Notes: generated from the letters alone by a model not told the origin. Counted from the stretch's first letter, positions 51,387-60,287 are shown. The stretch is 64,000 nt of DNA from Streptomyces buecherae (GCF_014295035.1 NZ_CP060404.1:6054501-6118500); one strand, 5' to 3'. Numbers and translations are program-made.

Positions 51387-52732
51387 CCGCGCCCCCCAGG
51401 ACCCGCTCGCCCCGGCCCACCGACCTCCGACTCCGGGGCGAGCCCGGCCGGCGGGTGGGGCGGCAGCGTCTCGGCCACCGCCCGCTGGTAGCGCAGCACG
51501 GCCTGCTCCGCGGCGCGCAGGTCACACGGCGCGCTCCACAGCAGCCGCCTGGCCGCGTCGTACCGCTCGACCAGCAGCGGGTCCTCGGCCAGGCCGTGCC
51601 GGACGACCTTCGCCCGGTACGCGTCGAGCCGGCCGCGCAGCTCCGCGCGGACCGCCAGCGGCGCGGTCACGGCCGTCAACGACTCGCGGGCCCGCAGCAG
51701 TTCGTCGTCCGCCCGCTGCTCCAGGCTCTCCAGGAGCGGCGAGAGGCGGTGCCACTGGGAGCGCCTGCGGTACTCGGCGGCCAGCGCCAACTGCTCGTGC
51801 AGCGCCGTGGACGGCCCGCTGACGGCGGGCACGTCGGACGCGGCGATCTTCGCCAGCACCTCACCGCGCGCCTGCCGGGCCTCGGTCAGCGTACGGTCCG
51901 CGCGCGAGAGCAGGTCGCGCAGCAGCATCAGCCGCCGCTCCGCGTCCTGCCGCACGGTCAGCACCGCCTCGATCTCGCGCCGCACGTCCTCCAGGGCGCG
52001 CGCCGCCCGGTCGTAGCGCTCGGTGTCGGGCCGGCCGCCGCCGGGCGCCGAACTCGGCGAGGCGCCGGACCAGAAGGCCAGCGGGTCGCGGATGACCTCC
52101 GCGCGCAGCGCGGTCAGCTCGGCGGTGATCTCCTCCAGGTCGTCCCCCGACGGGTGCTCGCCCGGCCGCACGCCCACCGAGTGCGCCAGCGAACGCGTGC
52201 GCTGTAACTCGGCGGCCAGCATGTCGATCCGGGCGGGCAGCGCCGACCAGACGGCGTCCGCGGTGACCACCACGTCCAACGCCCGCGCGTACCCGCTGTT
52301 CATGCGCTCGACCAGGGCCTCCAGGGAGAACCGCTCGCTGAGCCGGGGCGAGGGCGCCAACGCGTCGCCGGGCACGGTGACGTGCTCGCCGCGCAGCAGG
52401 TCGGTCAGCTCCGCGAGCTCGGCCTGACCCGGCCAGCGGCGCCGGGCCCGCACCTCGCGGGCCTTGGCGCAGGCCGCGGCGTACGCGTCGTAGTACGTCC
52501 ACAGCTGGGAGATCGTCTGCTCGGCGGCGGCCCAGCGCACCTTGGTGGTGCCGGCGAGGTCGGCGCCCTCCAGGAGCCTGCGTCCGGCGTGGTCCTGCAA
52601 CGCCAGCAGCGACGTCTCGATCGCCTCGTGCTCGGCGCCGAGGCGCGCGAGCGCGCGGTCCACCTCCTCCCGGTCCATGACCGGGAGCTGGGGCATCCCC
52701 GACGAGCTGGGAGCGGGTCCCGAGGCCGCCAT
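51383..52732 (-). CDS. Conserved-type coiled-coil protein between glnH and pknG
   Basis: A 449-residue, mostly helical cytoplasmic protein without membrane segments. Long heptad-like helices dominate (REEVDRALARLGAEHEAIET, DDLEEITAELTALRAEVIRD, LEDVRREIEAVLTVRQDAER, ELRGRLDAYRAKVVRHGLAE). The C-terminus is helical up to RAAEQAVLRYQRAVAETLPP and then Pro-rich. No catalytic motif is visible. It is co-translated with pknG (GTGA overlap) and lies 25 bp downstream of glnH, so it is likely a structural or adaptor part of the GlnX/GlnH/PknG pathway. The mycobacterial glnX-glnH-pknG arrangement, as I know it, lacks this gene. Function unknown. Confidence 0.8.
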   Translation of the reverse strand: MAASGPAPSSSGMPQLPVMDREEVDRALARLGAEHEAIETSLLALQDHAGRRLLEGADLAGTTKVRWAAAEQTISQLWTYYDAYAAACAKAREVRARRRWPGQAELAELTDLLRGEHVTVPGDALAPSPRLSERFSLEALVERMNSGYARALDVVVTADAVWSALPARIDMLAAELQRTRSLAHSVGVRPGEHPSGDDLEEITAELTALRAEVIRDPLAFWSGASPSSAPGGGRPDTERYDRAARALEDVRREIEAVLTVRQDAERRLMLLRDLLSRADRTLTEARQARGEVLAKIAASDVPAVSGPSTALHEQLALAAEYRRRSQWHRLSPLLESLEQRADDELLRARESLTAVTAPLAVRAELRGRLDAYRAKVVRHGLAEDPLLVERYDAARRLLWSAPCDLRAAEQAVLRYQRAVAETLPPHPPAGLAPESEVGGPGRAGPGGRG

Positions 52733-52756
52733 CGATCACCTCTCCTGTGCGTGCGG

Positions 52757-53803
52757 TCAGTCCTTGTAGGCGGGCTTGGGCGGCGCCTTGATCCCCGGCA
52801 GGTCGTCCTGGAGCCATGCGCGGTACGCCCGCATCCAGGGGCTGTCCGCCCCGCCCCTGCGGTAATCCTCCAGCACCTTGTTCACCCGGCGCACCAGGTC
52901 GGTGTCGTCGCTGTGCATCGCCACACCGTACGGCTCCCGCGTGACCGGCTCGCCGACCAGCTTCACCGACGGGTCCTGCGCCGCCTGACCGGCGGCGAGC
53001 GCGCTGTCCGTGAACACCGCGTCGACCTCGCCGAGTTGGAGCCTCACCAGGCAGTCGAGCTGGTTGGGCACGGTGACCTTGGCGGCGCCGAGCGACCGCA
53101 CGCCCCGCCGCTCGTCGTCGAGCCGCTGCTCGCCCGTCGAACCCTTGGCCGTGCACACCCGCTTGCCGCGCAACGTCGGCCCGTAGGAGGTGATGGGCGA
53201 GTCGCGGGGCACCAGGAGCTGCTGCCCGGCCTGGAAGTACGCGGTGGAGAACGCGACCTTGTCCTCGCCCGTGATGCGGTCACAGTTGATCGTCATGGTC
53301 CGTACGACGATGTCCACCTTGCGCTCGTGCAGCGCCGGGACGCGCTGGTTGGTGGGGATGGTACGGAAGATCACCGCGTCGCGGTCACCGAATATCTCCT
53401 CCGCGATGGCCCGCACCAGTTCGATGTCGAAGCCGGTGAGGTCGCCGGTGGCGGGGTCGCGGTACCCCCAGCGGTAGCTGTTCTGGTCCACGCCGGCGAT
53501 CAGCTTCCCGGACGCGCGGGCCTTGATCCGGCGCACCGCGGGCCCGGAGTCGGGGGAGGGGCGCAGGCTGGCCTCCGGCCGCTCGCAGCTCTCGTGCGTG
53601 GCGCCCTCCGCGTCCCGCGCCGGGGCCGCGGCCCGCCGCTCGGGGGCCGGCCGGCTCCGCTCGCCCGGGCCGTCGAGGGCGGCCGGTGCCAGCAGCGCGG
53701 CCACCGCCGCCAGGGCGCAGCCCACCGCCGACAGCGCCACCGCGCGCCGCCGCCCCGGCGGGCATCGGCCCGCCGCGCCCTTCCCGCGTGTCGCCGTCCT
53801 CAT
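52757..53803 (-). CDS. glnH: GlnH-type amino-acid-binding protein
   Basis: A 348-residue solute-binding protein. Residues 20-47 are a signal/anchor (AVALSAVGCALAAVAALLAP); the Cys in SAVGC could be a lipidation site but the lipobox is not ideal. After an Arg/Ala/Glu linker the periplasmic-binding fold runs from about residue 95: GKLIAGVDQNSYRWGYRD, DLTGFDIELVRAIAEEIFG, IVVRTMTINCDR, KRVCTAKGSTGEQRL and YGVAMHSDDTDLVRRVNKVL. This is the glutamate/aspartate/glutamine family 3 pattern. No permease or ATPase is next to it, so it is not a transport component; as in mycobacteria it probably reports amino-acid levels to GlnX and thence to PknG. It starts 13 bp after the glnX stop. Confidence 0.9.
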   Translation of the reverse strand: MRTATRGKGAAGRCPPGRRRAVALSAVGCALAAVAALLAPAALDGPGERSRPAPERRAAAPARDAEGATHESCERPEASLRPSPDSGPAVRRIKARASGKLIAGVDQNSYRWGYRDPATGDLTGFDIELVRAIAEEIFGDRDAVIFRTIPTNQRVPALHERKVDIVVRTMTINCDRITGEDKVAFSTAYFQAGQQLLVPRDSPITSYGPTLRGKRVCTAKGSTGEQRLDDERRGVRSLGAAKVTVPNQLDCLVRLQLGEVDAVFTDSALAAGQAAQDPSVKLVGEPVTREPYGVAMHSDDTDLVRRVNKVLEDYRRGGADSPWMRAYRAWLQDDLPGIKAPPKPAYKD

Positions 53804-53816
53804 CCTCGCGTCCCCT

Positions 53817-55289
53817 TCACCGGTACTCCGAGAGCCTGCGTCCCACGCCGAGCACCGTGCTCACGGCACCGACCAGCGCCAGCACCCCGGCGCCGACGGG
53901 CAGCTCGGCCACCAGGTCGCGCCCGTCGTCCGCGGCCCGCTCGAACTCCCGCTGCTCGTGCGCTATCGCCCGGGTCAGCGCGGCGTCCACCTGCTCGAAG
54001 GACTCACCGGTGCTGCCGCGCGGGCCGGTGACCATCTCCAACGCCGCGTCGTACGCACCCTCCTCGTTGGCCCGCCTGGCCCTCTCGTGTCGGTGCTGCC
54101 ACTCGCGCGCCGCGCGGATCGCCTCGCCGACCGGCCCGCGCCCCGACGCGTCGTTGGCCAGCCGCTGGGCCCGGCCCAGCAGCCCGCCGGCCTCGGCGTC
54201 GGGGGCGTCCGTGGCCGGCGCCGTGCCGAGCAGCGCCCGCATGCGCTCGTCGTAGCCGACCTCGTAGGCGTCCTGGCCCTTCTCCGGGGGCGACTCGCGG
54301 ACCACCGCGCCCCGCGCCACCAGCACCAGGTTCTCGTTGCCCCGCGCCTGGAGCACGGCTATGCGCGCCTCGCCCAGCACCCGCAGCGACCGCGCGCCGT
54401 GCCGGTCGGACTCGCCGAGCCCGGAGCGGACCACCGCGTGTCCCACCGCCAGCCACACCAGCGCCGCCGCGGTCGCAACCGTCGCCGCCAACAGGCCCAG
54501 GTTGAAGACCCGGTTGGTCCGCCGGTACGTGCGGTGCTGCGCCCAGGCCAGGGCGGCCAGCGCCAGCACGCCCGCGCCGAACGCCACCCAGGGCCAGGCC
54601 CGCGCCTCCGCGTAGTCGGCCGTGAGCTGGTCGCTCTGCGTGCGGTACAACTCGGCGGCCGCTGGCAGGAGTTGGGTGCTCATGAGCGTGTTCGCGTGCC
54701 GCAGGTAGGCGCCGCCGAGCGGCAGGCCCTGCCGGTTGTTGGCGCGCGCGGACTCCACCAGGCCGGTGTAGCGGGGAAGATCGCGCACGAGGCGGTCGAT
54801 CTGCGCGCGGGCCGCGCCCGAACCCCCGCTGGACGCGGCGGCCTTGACCAGCAGCTTGGAAGCGTGCGCGAGGTCCCGGTCGAAGTCCTCGCGCAGGGCG
54901 GGCGGCTCGGACCCCTCGACGAGGAAGGCGCTGGCGGCGGTGGCGTCGGCGGCGGCCAGCGAGCGGTAGATCTCGGCGGCGTCGGAACTCAGCGGCTGGC
55001 TGCGCCCGGTGACGGCGTCGGCCGCGTCGCCGCGCTCGTCGACCTGCCAGGCGGCGAGCGCGCCGAACAGCACCACGAGGGCGGCCAGCACGGCCCCGAT
55101 CGCCCGCAGTCGGCCTGGCTCGGTCACCGCCGCCGCGCGCAGGGTGTCCAGGCCCTCGCGCCAGGCCGGGCGGCGGGCGGCGGGCTCGGCGGGCGGCGCC
55201 GGTGTGGGCGGCGTCGGTCGGGCGGGGGAGGCGGTCGGCCGCTCGGGAGCGGTCGTTGGCGCGATACCGCCGGTCGGCGGGTGTGACAC
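53817..55289 (-). CDS. glnX: GlnX-type transmembrane sensor
   Basis: A 490-residue membrane protein with four hydrophobic segments: LRAIGAVLAALVVLFGALAAW (about residue 58-78), PWVAFGAGVLALAALAWAQH (near 225), LLAATVATAAALVWLAVGHA (near 255) and PVGAGVLALVGAVSTVLGVG (near 465). The two long loops between TM1-TM2 and TM3-TM4 are helical and extracytoplasmic, as in GlnX, which couples GlnH binding to PknG. The N-terminal 50 residues are Pro/Thr/Ala-rich and cytoplasmic. Start GTG at 55287-55289 with GGGGAGG 5 bp upstream; the frame upstream is not homologous. First gene of the seven-gene locus running to the FHA gene. Confidence 0.9.
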   Translation of the reverse strand: MSHPPTGGIAPTTAPERPTASPARPTPPTPAPPAEPAARRPAWREGLDTLRAAAVTEPGRLRAIGAVLAALVVLFGALAAWQVDERGDAADAVTGRSQPLSSDAAEIYRSLAAADATAASAFLVEGSEPPALREDFDRDLAHASKLLVKAAASSGGSGAARAQIDRLVRDLPRYTGLVESARANNRQGLPLGGAYLRHANTLMSTQLLPAAAELYRTQSDQLTADYAEARAWPWVAFGAGVLALAALAWAQHRTYRRTNRVFNLGLLAATVATAAALVWLAVGHAVVRSGLGESDRHGARSLRVLGEARIAVLQARGNENLVLVARGAVVRESPPEKGQDAYEVGYDERMRALLGTAPATDAPDAEAGGLLGRAQRLANDASGRGPVGEAIRAAREWQHRHERARRANEEGAYDAALEMVTGPRGSTGESFEQVDAALTRAIAHEQREFERAADDGRDLVAELPVGAGVLALVGAVSTVLGVGRRLSEYR

Positions 55290-55680
55290 GAGACCTCCCC
55301 CTGGTTCGCTGGCGGTGGGCCCGAGCCCGGTGGACCGGGACGGTCGGCACCTGTCGGAAGCAGTATGGCGGCAAGCACTGACAACCACACCGGACATGGG
55401 CGAATCGTGCGCCGGGGGCCCGGACTGGCCGCCGCGGCCCGGCCGTTCCCCCCTCGCGCTCCCGCCTCCCAACACGCCCGTCGGCGCCGTTCGGTTCCCG
55501 CGCGGGCCCGGCCACCTGGTCCGCGCCGGCGCCTTTCGGGGAGGGGCTGGTCGCGGCGCCGGCAGCGCGGCATGGCACCCTGGGCGGCTCATGCTGCGGC
55601 ACCCGGACCACGGCATGGTGAACGGCACCCCCGCGGGGCCGGAACGCGAGAGAGCGAGAGAAAAGCCGAAAGGAACGCGT
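55290..55680. other. Divergent region upstream of glnX and the 55681 gene
   Basis: 391 bp. On the minus strand TTGTCA (about 55383-55388) and CATACT (about 55369) are the best promoter-like bits but their spacing is poor. No gene recognised. Confidence 0.35.
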
Positions 55681-56223
55681 ATGCGCGTTTTCCAGCCACC
55701 TTCCGACTTCGGGCCCGGCACCCTTTTTGTCCGAGAACGGGTTCCGCCGGACACGGCCTCCTGGCTCCGCCTCCTCGCCCACTTCGGCCTGCCGCTGATC
55801 ATCGCGGGCGCCATCGCGGAGCAGGTCGGACCCTGGGTCGCGCTGCCCGGCCTCGTCGTCCTCGGCCTGCTCTCCTTCCCGCCCGGACTGCGGGTGCTGC
55901 GGGAGGTACGCGACGACTACCTGGCGCCGGACGCCGTCGGCCTCGACGAGCGCGGCGTCATCGCCCGCTCCGCGGGCCGCACCACCTTCCGGGTGCCGTG
56001 GAGCCGCGTGCGGCGGCTGGACGCCGGCGCCGGGCGGGAGGCGGGCTGGCTGCGCCTGTGGGTCATCGACGACGCGATCGAGGGGGTCGACCGGCTGCCG
56101 AGGCGGCGGCACACCAGCGAGGGCGCGGCCCTGCTCGCCCGCTTCGGCCCCGGCATGGACCGGGAAGCCCTGCTGGTCGCCGTGGAGCGGCACGCCCCGG
56201 AGGGCATCCGGGTCCGCCTCTGA
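55681..56223 (+). CDS. Small membrane protein with PH-like domain
   Basis: A 180-residue protein. After residues 1-30 there is a hydrophobic hairpin (FGLPLIIAGAIAEQVGPWVALPGLVVLGLLSF, residues about 35-65) and then a soluble domain: LREVRDDYLAPDAVGLDERGVIARSAGRTTFRVPWSRVRRLDAG followed by LWVIDDAIEGVDRLP. The pattern 'hairpin then L-x-x-x-G-V-x-x-R, W-x-x-V' is that of small bacterial PH-domain (YdbS/PF10756-like) membrane proteins in actinomycetes. Start ATG 55681 follows GAAAGGAACGCGT, an adequate RBS. It is divergent from glnX and convergent with the DUF2637 pair. Function unknown. Confidence 0.75.
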   Translation: MRVFQPPSDFGPGTLFVRERVPPDTASWLRLLAHFGLPLIIAGAIAEQVGPWVALPGLVVLGLLSFPPGLRVLREVRDDYLAPDAVGLDERGVIARSAGRTTFRVPWSRVRRLDAGAGREAGWLRLWVIDDAIEGVDRLPRRRHTSEGAALLARFGPGMDREALLVAVERHAPEGIRVRL

Positions 56224-56432
56224 GCCGGTCGCCGGTCGCGGGTCGCGGGTCCGGCTCTGGGCGCGGCGCGCCACGGCGCCCGGCGGGCGCCCGCCCGCCG
56301 GGGCCCGCTCACCAGTGGCCGCCCATCCGGCCGGGCCGGCCCGCCAGGTGGATCCGAGCCCGGGCGTGCGAAGGCCCGGGCTCGCGGCGCGCGCCGGAGG
56401 TCCGGCGTGCCGTGGCCCGGGCCGATGGGTGG

Positions 56433-57290
56433 CTAGCGGCGGGGCGCCCCGTGCTGGCCGGGGACGAAGCGCCGGGGCGGCCTGGTCAACGTGATCTGGC
56501 GGACCAGTTGGTGGAAGCAGGTCAGCGCGGCGATCGCGGGCAGCGCGGCGACGGCGACGCCGCCCACCGTCCGTGGCGCGTGCGCCACGGCCAGCGCCAC
56601 CGAGAACGCGCTGAACAGCACCACGATCAGCCACGCGTGCGGGGCCCGCTGGTAGTGCACCGCGTGTCGGATGATCGACAGCGAGGCGGCCAGCCAGGGC
56701 CCGTAGATGAGCACCGGCCACCAGGTCGTCAGGTGGTGCGCCACGTTCGGCGCCACCACCTGGCGCAGCGGCTCGTGCGCGCACATCCCGCCGAGCACGC
56801 TGACCAGCGCCACGATGACCGCGACGAGCACCGCGATCAGGCAGCTCAGCACCTCGGCCCGGGTCACCGTCCGCTCGGGCCGGGTACGCAGCGCCTTGCG
56901 CAGCCGGCGGAAGCGGCGGCGGCGGTGCGTGGTCGGCGGCTGGGGCAGCCGCGGCGCGGGGATGGCCCCGGTCGTCGTGAGCGGATCGAGGTGCTCGGTC
57001 TGGGCCGACTCCCGCAGGAGCTGGGTCAGTTCGGCCTCGGAGTCCCAGTGCCCGCCGAGCACGGCGAGGTCGGGGGCGGTGAGCGTTTCGGGCGTGGCCG
57101 TGAAGGTGTCGTAGGTGGTGAACCCGGTGGCCGGCTCGCGCCCGACGGGCGTCGAGTCGTACGCCGAGAGGCCGGTGCCGAAGGTCGACGTGAAGCCGAG
57201 CCCGGACTCGTGGCCCGGGCCGAAGTCGGGGTGCGGGAAGGTTTCGGGGCCACGCCCGCCGTAGCCGCCGTAGTCGTAGCGCTCATGCAT
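56433..57290 (-). CDS. DUF2637-family membrane protein
   Basis: A 285-residue protein. Residues 1-140 are hydrophilic with Gly/Tyr/Thr-rich beginnings and an Arg-rich stretch (THRRRRFRRLRKALRTRPER). Four TM segments follow (VLSCLIAVLVAVIVALVSVL; TWWPVLIYGPWLAASLSIIR; AHAWLIVVLFSAFSVALAVA-type; VAVAALPAIAALTCFHQLVR). The GPWLAASLSIIRHAVH and APRTVGGVAVAALPAIAALTCFHQLV segments are the DUF2637 hallmark of Streptomyces. Its ATG lies within the end of the upstream small gene (8-bp overlap). Role unknown; DUF2637 proteins often come with small partner genes and DNA-mobility or signalling proteins. Confidence 0.82.
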   Translation of the reverse strand: MHERYDYGGYGGRGPETFPHPDFGPGHESGLGFTSTFGTGLSAYDSTPVGREPATGFTTYDTFTATPETLTAPDLAVLGGHWDSEAELTQLLRESAQTEHLDPLTTTGAIPAPRLPQPPTTHRRRRFRRLRKALRTRPERTVTRAEVLSCLIAVLVAVIVALVSVLGGMCAHEPLRQVVAPNVAHHLTTWWPVLIYGPWLAASLSIIRHAVHYQRAPHAWLIVVLFSAFSVALAVAHAPRTVGGVAVAALPAIAALTCFHQLVRQITLTRPPRRFVPGQHGAPRR

Positions 57291-57627
57291 GGCGGTCCAG
57301 GGGCAGCGGCGGGCGCTGGTCCGCGAACGGGGTCTCAAAGCGGCTGGCCGGCGCGCGGGCCGACTCGGCTCCGCCGGACGCGCGCAGCGCGTCACAGCGC
57401 CGGGCGAAGTCCGTCTCGATGCCCTTGATGGTCGCGGCCAGGTCGGTCAACTCGGCTTGGCAGTAGCGGAGTTGAACGCATTCGGCGCCGCGTTGCAGAT
57501 GGGCGTGCGTGAAGCCTCGGGGGCTGCCTGGTGGCGTGGCCGTGAGAACCCAGTCCCCCATGCGATGAGACTCCGTGAGGGGCGCGGCCGGGACTGTCGG
57601 ACCGGGAAGCGCGGTGGATGAAGTCAC
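57283..57627 (-). CDS. Small conserved-type protein coupled to the DUF2637 gene
   Basis: A 114-residue soluble protein. It includes RMGDWVLTATPPGSPRGFTHAHL, a Cys-containing strand GAECVQLRYCQAELTD and a helix DLAATIKGIETDFARRCDALR. No known catalytic motif. The stop overlaps the DUF2637 start by 8 bp, and a promoter-like pair lies about 65 bp upstream, so these two genes probably form one operon. Unrecognised beyond that. Confidence 0.7.
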   Translation of the reverse strand: MTSSTALPGPTVPAAPLTESHRMGDWVLTATPPGSPRGFTHAHLQRGAECVQLRYCQAELTDLAATIKGIETDFARRCDALRASGGAESARAPASRFETPFADQRPPLPLDRHA

Positions 57628-57690
57628 GTCCGGTTAACGACGGGATGGCCTGCTGGGGGGTGCTCCAAATGAGGGACAATAGATGGGAAG

Positions 57691-57718
57691 TTACTACTCG
57701 CGGCCTCTTGTTATGCAA
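57691..57718 (-). promoter_or_regulatory. Candidate promoter for the 57627-56433 operon
   Basis: On the minus strand TTGCAT (57718-57713), 16-bp spacer, TAGTAA (57696-57691). The expected transcription start is about 55 bp before the start codon, in a stretch that is unusually AT rich. Confidence 0.45.
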
Positions 57719-57876
57719 AACGGACTAGCCGGATAAGCCGGGTGGCGAGCGGGTTCGCCGACCCGTCACGGCCGGCCCGCCACGGCCGGGCGCGCGGGCC
57801 CGCGCGGAGGCCGAGGCACGCGCCCGCGGGCGTGCGCCACCCGCGACCGCGTCGCCCACCGGGTGGTGCGACGAGC

Positions 57877-57908
57877 GGGGCGCTCCGGGCATCTGCCCCG
57901 AGCGCCCC
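57877..57908 (-). terminator. Terminator-like hairpin downstream of the sugar operon
   Basis: GGGGCGCTC (57877-57885) pairs with GAGCGCCCC (57900-57908), with an inner GGGC/GCCC pair around ATCT. It lies about 105 bp past the sugar-kinase stop on the minus strand. No gene is seen in the surrounding 57628-58011 gap. Confidence 0.65.
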
Positions 57909-58011
57909 ACCCGACCCGTTCCGCACCGCTCCACCACGGCCCCGGCACGGCACGACCCGCCAAGGCCGCCCCGCACCACCGCGCGGGGCCCGCCACGGCG
58001 GGCCACGCCGC

Positions 58012-59007
58012 CTACCCCGGGTACTCCGCGCGCAGCCGCTCGTACAGCGCGGGCGCCGCCGCGATGTGATCCAGACCCAGCAGCGCGGCGCCCAGCACCG
58101 GCGGCGCCTGCACCACGCGGGCCAGGGCCTTCGGCGCGCGCTCGGCCAGCAGCTCGCGCACGCCGTCGTCCAGCAGCCGGTGCCGGGCCGCCAACACCCC
58201 GCCGCCGAGCACCACCGGCGCCTCCTCGCCCAGCAGATCGAGCTTGGACAGCGCGACCGTGGCCATGGTGACCACCTCGTCCGCCTGCCGGTCCACGATC
58301 GCCCGCGCGACCGCGTCCCCCGCGTCGGCCACCGCGAACAGCACCGGCGTCAGCTCGTAACGTCGACCGCGCTCCACGTCCCCCAGGTGTAGCGCGCTGA
58401 TCAGCTCCAGCATGTCGGTGAGCCCGAAGTGCGCGGGCAGCGCGTCGGCGAGCGCCGTGCGCTCCCCCCGCCCGTCCCACGACCGCGCCGCCCACCACAG
58501 GGCCTCGTCCGCGAGGTGGCCACCGCCGCCCCAGTCGCCGGAGATCCGGCCGATCGCGGGGAAACGCGCGGTGCGCCCGCCGGGGGCCAGCCCCGCGCAG
58601 TTGATGCCCGCGCCGCACACGACGGCCACGCCGGCCGGCTCCCCCCCGTCCGGCAGCCCGGAGCGCAACAGCGCGAAGGTGTCGTTGGTGACCGTGACGG
58701 TACGCCCCCAACCCCGCGCCGCTATGGCCTCGGTCAGCCGCTCCTCCTCGATCGGCAGGTCGCAGTTGGCCAGGCACGCCGAGACGTGCTCGGCCAGCAC
58801 GCCCGGCGCCTCGCCGAGCCCCGCGTCGGCCGCCGCCCGCGCGACGATGCCGGCCAGGCCCGCGATGGCACGCTCGATGCCCACCATCGGCGGCTGGAAA
58901 CCCCCGCCACGGGCCGAGCCGAGCACCGATCCGTCCGCGCCGAGCAGCGCCACGTCGGTCTTGCTGTTGCCCGCGTCGACGGCGAGCACAGAACCCGTCA
59001 GGCCCAC
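58012..59007 (-). CDS. BadF/BadG-family sugar kinase (N-acetylglucosamine-kinase-like)
   Basis: A 331-residue ASKHA-fold kinase. Phosphate-1 motif: VLAVDAGNSKTDVALLGADG; then AVVCGAGINCAGLAPGG and ISGDWGGGGHLADEALWWA, which are typical of the BadF/BadG GlcNAc-kinase branch. The C-terminal region (VVLGGGVLAARHRLLDDGV) holds the adenosine motif. It phosphorylates a sugar with ATP in the cytoplasm. It overlaps the GH4 gene by 10 bp and ends a five-gene sugar operon. Because the operon has an ABC importer and not a PTS, this kinase is the likely source of the 6-phosphate that the GH4 enzyme requires; its true sugar (GlcNAc, cellobiose, chitobiose or other) is not determined. GTG start. Confidence 0.87.
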   Translation of the reverse strand: MGLTGSVLAVDAGNSKTDVALLGADGSVLGSARGGGFQPPMVGIERAIAGLAGIVARAAADAGLGEAPGVLAEHVSACLANCDLPIEEERLTEAIAARGWGRTVTVTNDTFALLRSGLPDGGEPAGVAVVCGAGINCAGLAPGGRTARFPAIGRISGDWGGGGHLADEALWWAARSWDGRGERTALADALPAHFGLTDMLELISALHLGDVERGRRYELTPVLFAVADAGDAVARAIVDRQADEVVTMATVALSKLDLLGEEAPVVLGGGVLAARHRLLDDGVRELLAERAPKALARVVQAPPVLGAALLGLDHIAAAPALYERLRAEYPG

Positions 59008-60281
59008 GCCAGGTGCTCCCGGTTGTGTGCGATGAGCGCGTCCGTGAGCTGGTCCGCGTACTCGATCTGGCCGATCAACGGGTGCGCGAGCAGCGCCTCG
59101 AACACCGCGCGCCGCCCCGCCTTCTCGCCCGCGTCGGCGCCCAGCAGCGCGGCCCGCAACGCGAGGTCCTCGTACGCCGTGACGTGCGAGGTCAGCCCCG
59201 CGTACAGCGGCTCAAGCGGCGCCACCGGCAGCGGCGTGGCACCGCCGGCGCCCACCGCGGCCGGCACCTCGATCACCGCGTCGTCCGGCAGGAACGGCAG
59301 CGTCCCCTTATTGAAGGTGTTCACGACCTGCACGTCGCCGGTGTCGCCGAGCAGCGAGGAGGTCAGCGACACGGCCGCCTCCGAGTAGAAGGCGCCACCA
59401 CGCTTGCTGAGCAGCTCCGGCTTCTCGTCGAGCGCCGGGTCCCCGTACAGGCCCAGCAGCTCCTTCTCGATGGCCGCGACCTCGGCCGCCCGCGACGGCT
59501 TCGACTTCAGTTCGCGCACCACCGCGTCGTGCTCGTAGAAGTAGCGCAGGTAGTACGAGGGGACCACGCCGAGCCGGTCCACGAGGGTGCGCGGCATGTG
59601 CAGGTCGGCCGCGATCGCCTCGCCGTGCTCGGCGATCAGCCGGGGCAGCACGTTCTCACCCTCCGGGCCGCCGATGCGCACGCCCCGCTCCCAGGTGAGG
59701 TGGTTGAGGCCCACGTGGTCCAGGTAGACCTGCTCGGGGGCGACGTCGAGGAGCTTGGCGAACTTGCGCTGGAAGCCGATCGCCACGTTGCACAGGCCCA
59801 CCGCGCGGTGGCCCGCCGTCAGCAGGGCGCGCGTGACGATGCCCACCGGGTTGGTGAAGTCCACGATCCACGCGTCCGGGTTGCGCCGGCGTACGCGCTC
59901 CGCGATGTCCAGCACCACCGGCACCGTACGCAGCGCCTTGGCCAGGCCACCGGCGCCGGTCGTCTCCTGCCCGACGCAACCGCACTCCAGCGGCCACGTC
60001 TCGTCCTGGTTGCGGGCGGCCTGGCCGCCGACGCGCAGTTGCAGCAGCACCGCGGACGCGCCGTCCACGCCCGCGTCCAGGTCCGAGGTCCACGAGACCC
60101 TGCCGGGGTGACCCTGCTTCGCGAAGATCCGCTGCGCCAGGCCGCCGATCAACTCCAACCGGTCGGCCGCCGGGTCGATGAGAACCAGTTCCTCCAGCGG
60201 CAGCGCGTCGCGCAACCGGGCAAATCCGTCGATGAGTTCGGGGGTGTAGGTCGAACCCCCGCCGACCACTGCGAGCTTCAT
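58998..60281 (-). CDS. GH4-family 6-phospho-beta-glucosidase
   Basis: A 427-residue NAD- and metal-dependent glycosidase. The N-terminal Rossmann motif is MKLAVVGGGSTYTPELIDGF; RVGGQAARNQDE and GQETTGAGGLAKALRTVPVV follow; metal-binding Cys164-Asn165 (GLCNVAIGFQRK) and Asn193-His194 (DHVGLNHLTW) are present, as is DFTNPVGIVT. GH4 enzymes cleave 6-phosphoglycosides by a redox elimination mechanism, here of the beta-glucoside/6-phosphochitobiose type. ATG 60279-60281 matches the family N-terminus; a TTG two codons earlier is possible. It lies 6 bp after the permease stop and overlaps the kinase gene, so transporter, hydrolase and kinase are co-expressed. Confidence 0.93.
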   Translation of the reverse strand: MKLAVVGGGSTYTPELIDGFARLRDALPLEELVLIDPAADRLELIGGLAQRIFAKQGHPGRVSWTSDLDAGVDGASAVLLQLRVGGQAARNQDETWPLECGCVGQETTGAGGLAKALRTVPVVLDIAERVRRRNPDAWIVDFTNPVGIVTRALLTAGHRAVGLCNVAIGFQRKFAKLLDVAPEQVYLDHVGLNHLTWERGVRIGGPEGENVLPRLIAEHGEAIAADLHMPRTLVDRLGVVPSYYLRYFYEHDAVVRELKSKPSRAAEVAAIEKELLGLYGDPALDEKPELLSKRGGAFYSEAAVSLTSSLLGDTGDVQVVNTFNKGTLPFLPDDAVIEVPAAVGAGGATPLPVAPLEPLYAGLTSHVTAYEDLALRAALLGADAGEKAGRRAVFEALLAHPLIGQIEYADQLTDALIAHNREHLAWA

Positions 60282-60287
60282 AGCCAA

